NCBI RefSeq assembly: GCF_037975245.1 | Contig: NC_092561.1 | Location: 1,834,501 to 1,898,500 of the forward strand | Direction of reading: 5' to 3' | DNA from: Apostichopus japonicus | Taxonomy: Eukaryota > Echinodermata > Holothuroidea > Aspidochirotida > Stichopodidae | DNA: 64,000 nt | Translations under genes and position numbers: made by a program | In this document: positions 1 to 13,500 of the stretch, piece by piece | How positions within the stretch are numbered: the stretch's first letter is position 1 | How the letters are laid out: each line of letters opens with the position of its first letter | The notes under the pieces: model-generated | The model's database searches: none | Told to the model about the DNA's origin: nothing | What the model saw: only the letters and a program-made list of their open reading frames with translations

Positions 1-1324
1 TGAAGTGACACAGACAATGTTCTGAGATTATTTTCTATTTACTGACTGAGAATGTTAATATGTTCCCAAGCCTTACATTCCCAGGCCCCCCCTTTTTCCG
101 TTTACCCAGCCATAGAACTACCGTATACACAAAGTTGCAAGTTAAGAGTCACTGCAGTGTCATGAGTAGTCCATAGTGGAGCGTACCCAGACATTTTAAC
201 TATAATATTTGCCAACAGTCGGTGTAAGCATTGAAAACTCGCAGTCCGGAGAAATATACTTTCGTTCGTTCCCAGATCTTAGTATTGTTGCAATCAATGG
301 CAAAATCTTTACTAGTTCAAGAAACTAAAAGAAAACAATTTGAAAAGATAAAATATCCCATCCCCCCAAAAAACAGCTCATGTACAGCAAAATGCCTGCA
401 TGATGATAGTAAATAATACCAAATTGAGAGAAACTGACATTTTGATCCTAACAGGATATGCTTTAGAGTCGGACTGATATGCAAAACAGACAGAGGACGC
501 TGGTAAAATTAGTTCACAATTTGCACCGATTCGGTGGAAACTATTTGTGGTATTTCACCTAATTTCAGTACCCATAGTGTCCTTTGCATTGGACGTTTCT
601 TACCCTTAGACCGGTGCGTGTTTTCGCGGCGTTTGCCGATTGTCCTGTTTGTAACCGCTGCCATTATTTCTGCCTGTGCTGTCATATTTCTACATAGCAT
701 TCACAATGGGTAACTCAACCCCGCATTGATTATTAAAGGTAATAGCCTCCAATTAGGCGACGTTTCACAAGTCATTTAACCGTCCACCCACGCCAGCCGC
801 AACTCGATCAGCCGTGTACGGCCATTTAATTTTTAAATTAAGCCAAATCAACTGAAAGAAATCATCGTCGAATCAAAAAGTGTTTTAGAACGGTCTATTT
901 TGATCCATCTCTATTCAGAGTTTTTTCTGACATGTTATGCTGTTTTGTTGGGTGTGTTTGTTTTGACATTTGCAACAGAGTAACCAAAAGAAATGGACAG
1001 GCGCTAAAAGAGTGTCTTCAAACTAAAGTATATATATCTGCAATGATTGGTCCCAGAGGTGCACCTGCGAGCATTAATGAGAATCAGGGCTACAGAGACT
1101 GCTGAACCATGCAAAGGCCAAGGAACTTAATTTACTTCGCTCCTCGCTTACCTGTCTCCCTCACAACCTTAGCACCACGCTCTACCGTGCCTAGAATGTC
1201 CTGGTAACAAAGGCCAAGGAACATATTACTAGTGTGAAACAAATACTAATTTTATTTAATCTTACATGTTCCTTTGACGCACAACAACACCTACTCAAGG
1301 TATTTTCTCCTTACTTTTCAAAAG
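1..1324. other. DENND5 intron, 5' partial
   Basis: I found no exon matching the DENN domain. About 520-830 is richer in CpG than its surroundings. One SINE-like insertion is at 1127-1207. Confidence 0.6.
1112..1222. repeat. 81-bp interspersed repeat flanked by 15-bp target-site duplications
   Basis: CAAAGGCCAAGGAAC occurs at 1112-1126 and again at 1208-1222, flanking an insert at 1127-1207 whose core is CTCGCTTACCTGTCTCC. Related cores occur at 5212-5400, 11302-11495 and 33781-33900. The long direct duplication is typical of retroposition, so this is likely a truncated SINE copy. Confidence 0.65.
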
Positions 1325-4300
1325 GCGTCATTTCTCTCGGACCAACCAGAAGCCTACCTTCCATTCCTGTCCTCCTTCTTGGAGTCGCAAATGTTCGCGA
1401 CCTTCATCGACAACAAAATCATCAGTGGTTTCGAAGAGAAGGACCAAGCCTTAGAGATATTTGATGGACGGATCAGGGAATGCCCATCCAGCGCCCCCCA
1501 GACACCCACGGATGGTGGGTGCATGTACATAAATGAAGCAGGTAATTACTATGAAAACCTTAAGCATACTATGAAACTATATCTATGATAGTCAAAGTCA
1601 CTCTAATGAGCCTTCATTGAGTTTTCTTTCAAGTCTGATTCAAGTAATATGCTTTATATTCTTAATTTATCACCTACATTTTCTGGTTGTTGTTGTTTGG
1701 CCGATTTTGACTTTGAATGAATGTGATTGAAATAAAGGTCTTTCTGTCTTTCTTGACTAAAAATTAATTCTCTGGAAACCCTGGTTGTCATTTCACCTAT
1801 GTTTGCACTAAAATATGCAGCCTGTGAAATGGGTCAGATGTTTGTAGGGGTAGATGGGTTGCATTTGTATGAAAGGGTTTTAAAAGCTTTGAAGGAAAAC
1901 CAAATAAACTATGACAGTGCAGATTGTCCTCAAAATTTGTGACTTTATGATACTGTAATTTGTTGGGTGCACTGTTTGGCAAATATTCTACTTCTTAATG
2001 GCCAGACATCTTGATTTTATCATATTTCTTACATATCACAAACCGAGTGTATTAAAATGTGTATTAAAACGTTTTAAATAATTCCTCGTTTTGGCGACAA
2101 CCAGAAATGTTTGTAGTGATAATTATTGTCAAACAAAATGGACATAATGTCATCTAGATCAATTTCTCTTTAACATTTTCGTTTTGAAGACTGTCAACTA
2201 AATTTTTTAATTGTTTATATAATTTTTTTTATGATGAATGGATAGGTGGGACAGGTTGGGAGAGGGGGGGGGGGATGAGGGGGAAGTTTGAATGTTAAAG
2301 GTATATACTAATGTTAAACATGCTGCACCCATAACTTGTTTTCCTTTTACTCCTACAGAGGATATGATCTACAGTAGAGCAAGAAATATCAACTATGCAC
2401 CCCCTGAGCCCCATAAGCTACCCTTGCTTACCCCATCCACTTGCCACATCCCAGGATTTTTCCCCAAACTGGATGCTACCCTCCTGGAGAAGCAACCATT
2501 CACTGATTGGTGAGTACTATTGGTGTTTGGAATTCAAAAGTTAAATTAAAGATAAAGACACAGGGAAGGTGTCTTTAATTTGATAAATTCCATCATTTTT
2601 TTTTCCGAGTAATACCGGGATGTTTCGGTCAAATTTTTGACAGAGCGCAAAATCTACTCTCCCACTTTGACTCGAGTCTTGTTTGATTAATTTCCCATCT
2701 AGCCATTTCTTACATTGAATCTTCCACAGACGGTTTGTCGTCAGCCATTTGTATTTCCATCCTGACCTTTGCAGAGTTTTTTATTTATTTAGATATTTAT
2801 TTATATATATATATATTTCTGTTCACCTTGATACTTCATCGCCGCGACACTGCACGCATGCACGAGACTCGAAAGCCACTATAAGACCGTTCGACTAATT
2901 CCTACCACGGCCAAACATAAATTTGGAGCAAATTTGTCCTTGATATTATTTAATTTGGGAGTTCTGATAAGTCAATACCCTTCTCAATCCGATTAAGAGA
3001 GGAGGAGTTTTCTTTTTTGGGAAATGGTCTTTATTACGGAGACCTTCGACTGATACAAAAAAAAAGAACCTGCATCAATATATAAGAACCACAGATGACC
3101 ATGAGTGTTCCAGTTTTATATTCCGTTTATGCTTTTTGTGGTTTTTCTTGTTATCGATTTGAGAGGGGAAGCTTTGCCTTGAGTACTTTCGAAACCTCTG
3201 TACGTTATTCAACTCTGCGAAGGAAACCTGCAGCAATGCATTAACTTACTAAACTATCCTGATGTAAGGCCCTAAGTCATCATTTTGATGTTGGTGAACG
3301 GGTCGATAGTTTGGGACGAAATGGGCTTTCTTTTGTGGCCAAGTAGATTATCCAAGAAAAAGATTTAACGTTTAAAGAAGCAAAAATGAAGTGGTCAAAA
3401 ACATGAAATAGTCAGAGACCAATGGACAGCAGCTCCCAAACATCAGTCCAGTCATAGTTACACCTTTTCCATGACTTGCTGATTGCAAATGATTTTCACA
3501 GTGACTGTTTCTGATTGGTTGATAAATTCCAGCCATTTTCACCAAACTATTACAGACATCCATTCATCAAATTCATTCTTTGATCAGATAAAATATCCCG
3601 CTAAATTTGTTTTAACCAGATTTGAAGTATTAAATAATTTTATTTACTGTCAGGAACTGATACTTTTACCTAGCTGACTTAAAGATATTTGCTTCAAAAT
3701 GGCCGACAAATGCAAAAACTTTTGACATCTTTCTGAGTGAAGGCATTTTTTCTCCAATGGCTGTGAATGCCAGACAGGTTGAAATCTTGTTTAGAAGATG
3801 TAGCTGTAGTGTTTCTGATCTCCCTGGCGTCCTAAGGTTTGCCAGTTATTGTTAATTACAGGAAGCGTTAGATGGAGTGAGCTCAGATGTTGCCTCCAGT
3901 AATGTCAATCATTTTTTTGGCAAAGAATTTGTCAAGCAAGTGTTTGTTGATGGTAATAGAATTTTTTTTGCTTCTCTAAAAGTCAATTACCGAGGTCGTT
4001 GATTGGAAAATTTTCGAAAAGTCTTTATTATGGAAAATTACAACAATGATAAATTCAACTGTTTTTGGACAATTTGTCAGGACAATTTGACAGGACAATT
4101 TGTCATGTGGACCATGATATAATCATAAGTGATATCACAGAAACGACTTTGGAGTGACAAGAAAGTGATGAATGAATGGAATTTGTAGAACCACAAGAAA
4201 GCCATAGATTTGTTAGAAATGTTAAACCTTGGAAGAAGAATCATGAATAATTTTAACATGCAAATGTTCTTCATTGTGGTCTATTCCTTGGTTAAATGTT

Positions 4301-4559
4301 TCGTTTTTTTGGCTAAAAAAAAATAATAAATTGACAAGTGAACCTTGTAGCGAAATTAATAATAATGTTTCATTTTTATTTATCTATCAGAGGAAGCTTC
4401 GTCAAGAATTGTGACAGATAAAAAATTTGTTTTCATAAATTTTTTATTATTATTTTTTTCGTCAGGAGGACAAGGCAGTGTGAAGTCAACCATTCAGAGA
4501 AGAACAAGAGATATCAAAAGCAAGAAGAGAGTTTCAGAAACATCAGGGAAGAAAAAATG
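1325..4559 (+). CDS. DENND5: DENND5 exons for the end of the DENN module and the linker to RUN1
   Basis: The three exons (1325-1541, 2359-2509, 4466-4559) encode window residues 1-154. The first, with [16 protein letters not shown], matches the downstream-DENN helix region of the family. The second carries the conserved PGFFPKLDA segment. The third is short, basic and polar ([17 protein letters not shown]) and matches the charged linker of vertebrate proteins only in character. The first exon starts after a TTTTCAAAAG acceptor and ends before GTAATT. Phases are 0-in/1-out, 1-in/2-out and 2-in/0-out, which fit each other exactly. Confidence 0.88.
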
Positions 4560-7500
4560 GTATAAAAATTAAGCCATTACCTTGTCAAATTGTTATCTTT
4601 TTTTGTTATAATTGGATCTTTGCAGTTTCAAGGCGACATAAACCTGAAGTGTCGTCCTACTATCTGATAAGAGTTTAAGTTTGCAATGACCATCTTTCTC
4701 AAAGAGAAAGTCTTATGCCACTTGTGGGATATGAAAGATTTAATGTTCATTCATGCACAAGGCTGAAGACTTGATCAAGTCTAAATATGACATCATCAAG
4801 CCACACGTGCTTAAATTTTTAAAATGGTTTTGCTGTTATTTTTGCTATAATGTCTCTGTTTTCTGTATGGGAGATTGGGGTTGGCAAAATGCTGAATCTA
4901 AAAAAATGGAAGTTCCTAACATGACCTCATGATGGCATCGATTTTAGTGTCAACGCTGGTAACGTTAAACCTTAAAAATATGAAATGCAAAATAAAGAGA
5001 ATGTAAAAAGTTTGACAAAATGGCAGCCACCAGACAAAAGTATTAAAGTAAGTAGGATATCTCCCAAATGGAGCAAGGTTTGTTTTAGCTGTTTCGGGGG
5101 TGTTGGTCATCAGAAAGGCCTCTATTATACAAGTCACATATGATAGTTGGTTCTGTGTCTTCTTTGATATGGAACAATGAAATAAGACACTAAGGTGTGA
5201 TTGATAGTTCTATTTCACTCCTCACTTACCTGTCCCCTCAAAACAACTGCACATTAGCTCTGCGGTTTATAGAGCACTTAGTAACCCTTTTTAGCACTGA
5301 CACTGGTGATTGGACCATTCCTGTCAACTGAACTCCTTTTCATTCTACCACCCAAAGTGTCTACAAACATATTTGTTTTGAGATTTTTCCATTTGTAAAA
5401 CTCCTGTACTTTTGAAAATCATTTGATAACTCCACCCTATGTTAGTTACTGATTCTTATGATTGCCACCTCCTTCACGAGGAAAATGCCACCACTTATAG
5501 GGATGGATAGCATAGTTGGTAGAGGTCATCAGAAAATCTTCAGGTCACTGTTTTTTTTTAGCCAAGTCTACCCAACGATATTCTTTGCCCTTTAATAACC
5601 TAAGCAATAACTTTCAAGTTTAAACATTCATGATTTATGATGGATGATACAAATGTTCAAGATAAACATTTATGATTTATACAAAACATGATGTTTAAAC
5701 GTTTCAAAAAGCAGGAAAAAAGTGTTCACTGTTTTCAGAGTAAATGTCAAAATGCCAATACTTTTATTCCCTAGGCATTTCATAATTTTGAAAGCTTTTG
5801 TACCAAGGTCTAGCCTTCCCTGCATGAGATTCAGACGATGTTTGTTTGTAAAACCTCTTGGTTGTTTCCGATCTCACCCCCCCCTCACTCTCCCACCATG
5901 CACTTTCTTGACTGTAGATATACTTATGTGTATTTTTCGTTTATTATTTATCATTGTCGTTATACGTACGTTATTTTCTGATCCCACAGCTCTACATAAA
6001 GCAAGCCCGCAACAGCGTCAAGAGTTCATTACTATCCAATTATGACATGAACCAAGCAAATCTCAGCTTTGTCGAGGAACTTTTGAAGGAATGCAAAGTC
6101 AAGGTAACCAAACCTTTTTTTTTCCTTTATAGGGCACTAACATTTCTGTTAGCTTTTTAACGACAAAATGCCACAATGCCTGGTTTTGCCTATTGGTGTC
6201 CATGCCCTCCCTAGTCTCTTAATGATGATATTAAAATCAGATTAATTTAATTAAAGTTTTCTTAGTTTGTACTCTGTAGGAGCCTATCAAATATCAGAAA
6301 GGAGCCTGAAAGTTGTTATTTTTGACACGGTTCTTTTGAACACAATTGCAAGACATTGAGTTGCATCATTGGTGCTCTTATGAAATTTAAAATTGTGCTA
6401 TAGTGCCCTTAAGTTTTTTTACTGCCGTGTGACACCAGTTCCCCCTCCCTCCCCATGATGCATATGTCCTGCCCATTTCCAAAGTTATGTCCAAGTTATG
6501 TCCAAAGTTATGCCTTGTGAGTACAGATCCAGATCATCATGGGGGGAGGGAGGGGGTGGTGGGAGGGGTGGAGGAAGAAGTGGGAATTGATTGATTCTTT
6601 ACACGGTCCAAGATATTTATAACCATTTGAAACTTTCTATTCAAACCTATTCAGAAATCTCTCATCAGTAATATTTCAGCATATTCTGTCTTTTTTTCCC
6701 CAGTCCTGGTCAGTCTCGTCATTCTAGCTCAATAAAGCCGAGTGTCATGTTTAATATGGACTTGTGTTTGTTGATCATCACGGATTAATCATCCATTTCT
6801 TATCCATTCAGGCGTTCAAAACCTGTATCAGATCAAAATATCACCGTAATATCAAAAATAATCAAAAATATCAAAATATCACGTGCCATATTGCACCGGA
6901 TCGTTGAGTCACGTTTTAGAGTCTGCATTTCAGAAAATTACCTTACGAAATATCCCCTCATTGAATGTTTTAGTGGCGTGTTAACTTTTGAAAGCACTGC
7001 CATGCTGTGACATACATATATTTCTAAGTGTTTTGATTATGCTGGGAATTACCTATTGCTATCAACATTTTTCCACAGGGTGATGTATTTTTCTTGATTT
7101 GACTAATTAAAAGCAGTCACTTACACGTTAATATTTTTTACTGTTATATGCCAGTCGTCAGCTCATTTCTGAACAGGAAATGACAAGTTGTAAATCACAT
7201 TCCCTGCAGTAAAAACCAGACTTTTGTGTACATTTCTTTACAAAACTGCACAACAGCAAAAAAAAAAAGGAAGGAATAAATTTATTCTTGAGGCCACTGA
7301 ACCTGTTTTCTCTACTCGGTGATGTTTCTAGCCTAACAAATGTAATGTATCTCATATTACATGACAAGTGCTCATTTTTGTCATGTTTGAAATCGACAAT
7401 GTTGAATCTGCATTCTATTTGACTTTAGTTTTCCTTCTCTTTATTAATTTCCCAAAGGACTCTCCCTTATTGAAGTTAATGAAAAGAAGGAATTAAAAAA

Positions 7501-10500
7501 GAAAATGAGAAAACGAGAGAAAAGTTTGATTTTCCATCAAGAATCCGCTGTATTTCCCTTCATGAAAGATCTTTCATTGATAATTGAACCTATCCATCAT
7601 TTTGACTAATTTTTTTTTTTTTGTGGAGATGTGAAGACGGATTATTACTTCATAAAGAAAATAAATCCGTTCTTTATTAAATATGTCGATGAATGATGAG
7701 CAAGCAAGACTAATCTGTTGGAATGATATATTTTGTATATTTGAGATTGCTAAAGCTAAAGAAGATAAAAGAGGCAGCCTATCATTGTAATATATCACAA
7801 TGTCAGCCTAGTGTTATAATAGTTTCACACATTCTGCTATGGTTATGTAAGGAATGCCTGAAATATTTGACTGATAAATTGGTCTTTTCACTCATATGCT
7901 TGTAAATCTTATCTACACATATTTTTTAGCTACTTTGCTGTCATTTGCTGCTTACATTTCGTATTTTGAGTTCTCGTAAAACATGAACACTCGCATCTTT
8001 TTTTTAAAGTTTAGTTGAAAAATTATTTTCCTGTGATGTAACTTCCAACAATGTTAATTCACTATACCTAGTACTTACATTGCAGGTGTATCTATCAGGC
8101 AACTCCAAATGTGTTTACGTTGAAAACAGGCAACAAGAGACAATCTCTTTTATTCAATAGTAACAATTTTGAAAGTTTCAACTCAAGTGTGTAGTCTTAT
8201 GACTTATGTCTTATGTGTAGTCTTAGTGTGTAGAATTATATATTAGGCAGAAGTGAAGAAACAACATTTGCAGGGCTTTAGATGCCAATTAAGAGGCGGT
8301 TTCATTTAATTAGTTTAACAAAACCTCTTTCAAATGGACTCGGATGAAATTAATGCGACTACATCTCTCTGAATAATTTTTCTGATGTCAAGTATATTGT
8401 GTGCATAGGATAATACTTCAAGCAGTTTTTTAAAATATTTTTTATGATAATTAACTGCCATATAACTAGGGCTGTGCACTACTATATTAATCACAGTGTT
8501 TATTAATGGCGATGAAGTGTTTTGATCAATCCCTACCTGCCACAACACTACATGCATTGCTACAGTACATGTTGAAATTTTCAAATGTTAAACCAACCCT
8601 TCTTTTTTTACCCTTTTATTTTTACCCTTTTAAAAGAAAGCAACTGTTCATGTCATCGTGACCATTTCAATGTCTATAGGTCTCAAACATCTGCGAATTT
8701 AAAAAGACAAAATATAGATCCTGTTCCTCGACATATTCTGATAGCGTGTGATGTTACACCACGAATGCAACAAGTTGCTGTCATGTAGTAATTGTACGTT
8801 CATGTGATTTTGTGTGTCTGTGTTTATGATAGATTGTTAGCCTGTTTCTTAATGGGAACTAATCGTTTACTCCCTAACTCTTCATGGTATTCCAGCTAAA
8901 TCCAAATTATGCTTTTCCAAGTGTAGTGAATATTAAAAGATAGGAAGGAAGTATTTCTACAAATTGTCTGACATTTAATATGAATCGCTGTGAGATAATA
9001 ATGTAAAGTATACTGCTCTTGAAGGTTTGGGCTTATTCATATTTTAAGACATACCTCCCAGTCACAAAAGGGTGACACATGAAAGAAAAAGAAGACGAAG
9101 AAGAAAAAATAGGAGAATGTGCTTGAAAAAACATGGTAGAATATTTTGCTTATTAAAAAAAAGGATTTCATTTTGAAGGTATCGGAAAAGTTTAAGACTT
9201 CGCTGTCAGCGTTTTGCAAAGTTTCTTTGAAATGCTCGGGGCGAAGCAAACACACAAATACATTCAAAAGCAACATTAATTAGAGTGGGAACTGTATTGC
9301 ATGACTGCTAATATTAAAATTACCTCGGGGGAATAAGTCGAAAGTGTTTTATCCCTGATCCGAGCCAATAAAAACTTTGATATATCCTCAGCGACATTCC
9401 AATGCGAGATCAGTAATTTTCTTCGTAGCTAAAGAGGTAAAGCCGCATCAAATTATCCCTCTTGATTAGAGTTCTGAACCAATCCAGGAGGGAATCTTTT
9501 TATTTTTCCTTCTTCTGTAAGAAATGTCATCAAGGTAGGAAGGATATGGGAAACAAAATCAGCCAAATATAGATGAAGGCTATATTAAAAAAAAAAAAAA
9601 CAACTTAAGGAGAAATATCCACCCTGGAGATATATAATTTCAAGCTTTTGGGAATGTCCTACTTTTCACATCACCCATCTAACTTAAGCCCATTTCCTGG
9701 CAAATTTGATAAGTTGTCCTTCATTATTCTTCAGTTTTCTGTGTTCAAATCAGAAAGTAAAGTATGACTTTTGAAAGTTTTCAGGAAAAGTTTTTTTGAC
9801 AATTTTTCCAAAGGAAAGTGAAGAACCTATTGAAAGTTAATCACTGAGCCCCTAATTATGAGAAAAAAAAACAAAACTTGATTTTTTTGGAAAACAAGAA
9901 CTGTGTTAATGTTTTTCTGATGTTGAACCAACCCTGTGATTTTGTCTTAAAGGGGAGTCTTCCATGATGACGTACCACCTAAATATAGCTTGTGGTGTCT
10001 GCAGTGTAGGAGACACCTTCGGCTAGAATAAATGTTCACAAATGTTGTTAGTTTAGTAGTTCAGTTTAGCAAAAGAAGGAGATTAAGAAGAACAACCAAG
10101 TCCCCATCAAGGACCCTAGTGTCATCCCGTTAAAGACCCTAGGGGGACCCTATCAAGGACCCTGGTGTGACCTAATCAAGGACCCTAGTGCTTATGGTAG
10201 TTTCACAACAGATATTTAACATGCTGCAGAAAATCTTAAACTCTGTTGTTTTTTTGTCAAAGTAAAATTTCAATAACCAAATTTCTTGCCATATTTATTA
10301 AGGCTAGATTTGCATCCAAAAATTGTCTGACAGAAGTTGCTAGTGCCATTTCCAAATTAAACCACTAATCAGCTAAATGAACCAATTAAGATGAGAGAAG
10401 GTGATACATACTGTTGAACAAGCCACAACAATGCACTGTGTACTTGTCTTGTCTTGTTTATTTCATAGTCCAAGTACTGATACTTGAAGCTATTCTGGAT

Positions 10501-13500
10501 TTTAAAATATTCAGCTGTTTATTATGTTCAACGTCCAGGAATGCTACTTTAAGGCTAAATTGATGAATGATCTCACCTCCTGGGTGCATAACAGTGTTAT
10601 GTTTCCCTATTGAGGTTTGTTGTTGCATCTTAATGCTAACTTACGTAATGATCTGTGTGTTAGACTAAGTACTTCAGCCGCTTTCATTGATGAATGTCAG
10701 ATGATTAAAGGGTCATTCCTCAAAAATGAAAGGTTGTGTAGAACTACAACCAGGACTGATAGCAGTGGTTTCTAAAAGTCCACAACATATCCAAATTCAT
10801 TTTAAATTTTAATTAAAAGTTTACTTAACTAATACTTTAATTTCATTCTTAACAATCTTTTAAATGTGTAGACAAAGAAGATGTTGGTGTTTAAGATGGG
10901 ACAGGAAGCTGTGGAATTAGGACATGGTGACGTCAATCGATCCGGAGTTGAAGAAAACACCCTGATCGCCAGTCTCTGTGACTTTCTGGAGAGAATCTTT
11001 AGCCACAGAATACACCGGAAGCAGGTGATTAAAAACCATTCATATTTAACAAATGTTTAATAAAAATGTAATAGGTTTTACTTAAAGCTGATATGAGAGT
11101 CTTTCCAAAGTTTTTAACCATGTTTTGTGTTTCAGTTGCACTGTGAATCAGGTAGGCATTTTTTCTGTGTCAGTATAGTACATTTTTATGCAATGAGTAG
11201 CAATGAAGCAACTTTGTGTTTTATCACCCAATGGAATGTTATTTATTGCAAGGTTTTTATTCCTAAATTAAAACAGTGCAGAGAAGATTGGGTTTTCCAG
11301 TATTTACTTCGCTCCTCGCTTACCTGTCTCCTCACAACCTTAGCACCTCGTTCTACCGTGCCTATAAAGTCCTGGTAAAATAATAACACTGTGCGCCCTC
11401 TATGACCGGACCCCCCGGTCACTGCCCTCCTCATTCTACCATTAAAAGTGTCTTCACGCGAACTTCTTGTGGAAAAATTTCCCTTGGATTTCATCTTGGT
11501 TTTCTTTAGCGATCGTTGGAAGTTTCTTTCTTTGGATTCTTAGGAGTATTAGCAGTCCTTTCCAGCCCGATAAGTATCCTTTTTGTTGAAAGGAATTACT
11601 CTAAAGTTAATGAATTTACAGACATATCGAAACATTTCAGTCCTTAGGGAGTCTCTCAGTGTTTTATGAAATGACTCTACATTTCCATGAAGTGGTTTCC
11701 GTAGATTATGATTGGGATATATAATATCGATGTTCACCCTTCAGGCATCAGCACGGTCGGTTGTTCTAGTCATAAACCGCCATTATTTGTACCTCCGGAA
11801 TCATTTTCTTTTTTCAATGGCCTTATAATATTTCTCTCCTTTGCTTCCTCAGTCTGCAAATTTCCAGGGGAAGTCTGCTCTTTGGTCTTTTCTCATCGCG
11901 TATCGTAGATTCAGGACCAAGAAGCAATCGTCATCAGAACAGAATTTGTACAGTGAGTTTTGAGTTTGTATAATCTTAGCCGATTATGAGATTATGGCAG
12001 TATACCATAAAAGTCTTGTGAGTGCCTTTGCTAAGTTGTGATTGGTTAATGGATGTATTCCGCCTATTGAATATTCATGCATTCTAACTCCAAGGTTTTC
12101 GAACTTGTCCACCCACGGATCCCTAGGGATGATGACAAATTTGTTCTGGGATCTGTAGTCGTTGGGGAGTATCATCAAGTTGGGGGAAACTTTGGGGTTT
12201 TATATTCCAGTGATTGCTTTGTCAGACCTATTCTCACTGTCCTAAGAGCAAAATATTAAAAGTAACATGTCAAGGAACACCTTTATTACGAACCCCAGTT
12301 TCTCCATGGACCCCTCAAAACATTTCCTAATGGTTTGTGGACCCCATGTTTAAAAGGATGGACATTGAATCCAAAAATAAAGTATGCCAGACTTATAGCA
12401 AATATAATAAGAGAATTATTTTTAAATTGCAAGTTATGTACAGTCAAAATTATATTCCAAAAAAAACAGATAACTTTCCTGCAAACTACAAAAAGAACCA
12501 ATTAATTTGTTACTGAATGTGTATCTTTCTTCTGATATGTGTTTCCCCAGTCAATTTTTTTAATTTATTTTTATTTCCAAGAGAAATATAAACTTGTTAA
12601 AGAATTCATGTATTGTTAGATTCTGTGAATTTTTCTTAGATTGGAAGTAATATTACTTACATATAATACCTAAATATAATATGAAAGATAAGAAAGTTAT
12701 GGGAATACTTATACAAGTATATGTTTAAACCTATAGAAAATATCATTCTTTGACAAAAAAAACTGATATATTAAAAGTATTTCATCAGTTTCCAAACTTA
12801 TTACGACTTTCTCATTCTACCCTCTCTCCTTTTCTTTGACAGGTCTTGACCGGCCCGTCCACACCGCCCAGCGGCGTAGCTCTGTGGTCTCTGACCAGCT
12901 TCTCCAACCCCTCCCGTCTGATATTATGTATGATATGAGGTAAGGATTCATGAATATTCATCAGTCTAAAACAGATTGAATTATCGTCTAGATTTATTAA
13001 GTAGACCAGCTCCCTGCAATTTTTAATTTCAAATTCATTCGTACGTGTTAAATGTATGTAAAATTTGATTCCGTAAACAGCATCGGATTTCACCGGTATA
13101 TTTAAATGTTAATCTCTGATAAAATCATTTCCGATATTCCTTAAACCTACGTAATCATTTTCGATAAAACCTAACACCTTCCACCTTCCAAATGGTGTAT
13201 GAGTTTTCATCTGTTTTCGTGTGAGATGGCAATCAATTTCCATCTCACACGAAATAGTTTTAAAAACCGGACAGATTATTAAACATCCGTAGCGTTGAAG
13301 CCTTGGTTTGAATCCCAGCGGAGGCTGGAAGGTTTCCTCTGCTCTAGATTTTCCGGCTTCGTGCCTCCCAATCTATCAATATAAATATATTTATTTAGCA
13401 TAGACATGTCGGCTGATCGGGTCCCAAAATATTCTGGCTGAATCAATTTAGAATTGGATTTCAGGAGCTATAAATATGATGTGTGAACATTACTTTCTTG

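Larger units (their letters stand above)
6104..10871. other. Large DENND5 intron
   Basis: 4.8 kb. Contents: the G/C-rich inverted repeat (6441-6556), homopolymer A/T runs, and the CCCTAGTG-type repeat (10093-10191). The ORFs present are short, AT-driven and without family features. Confidence 0.7.
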
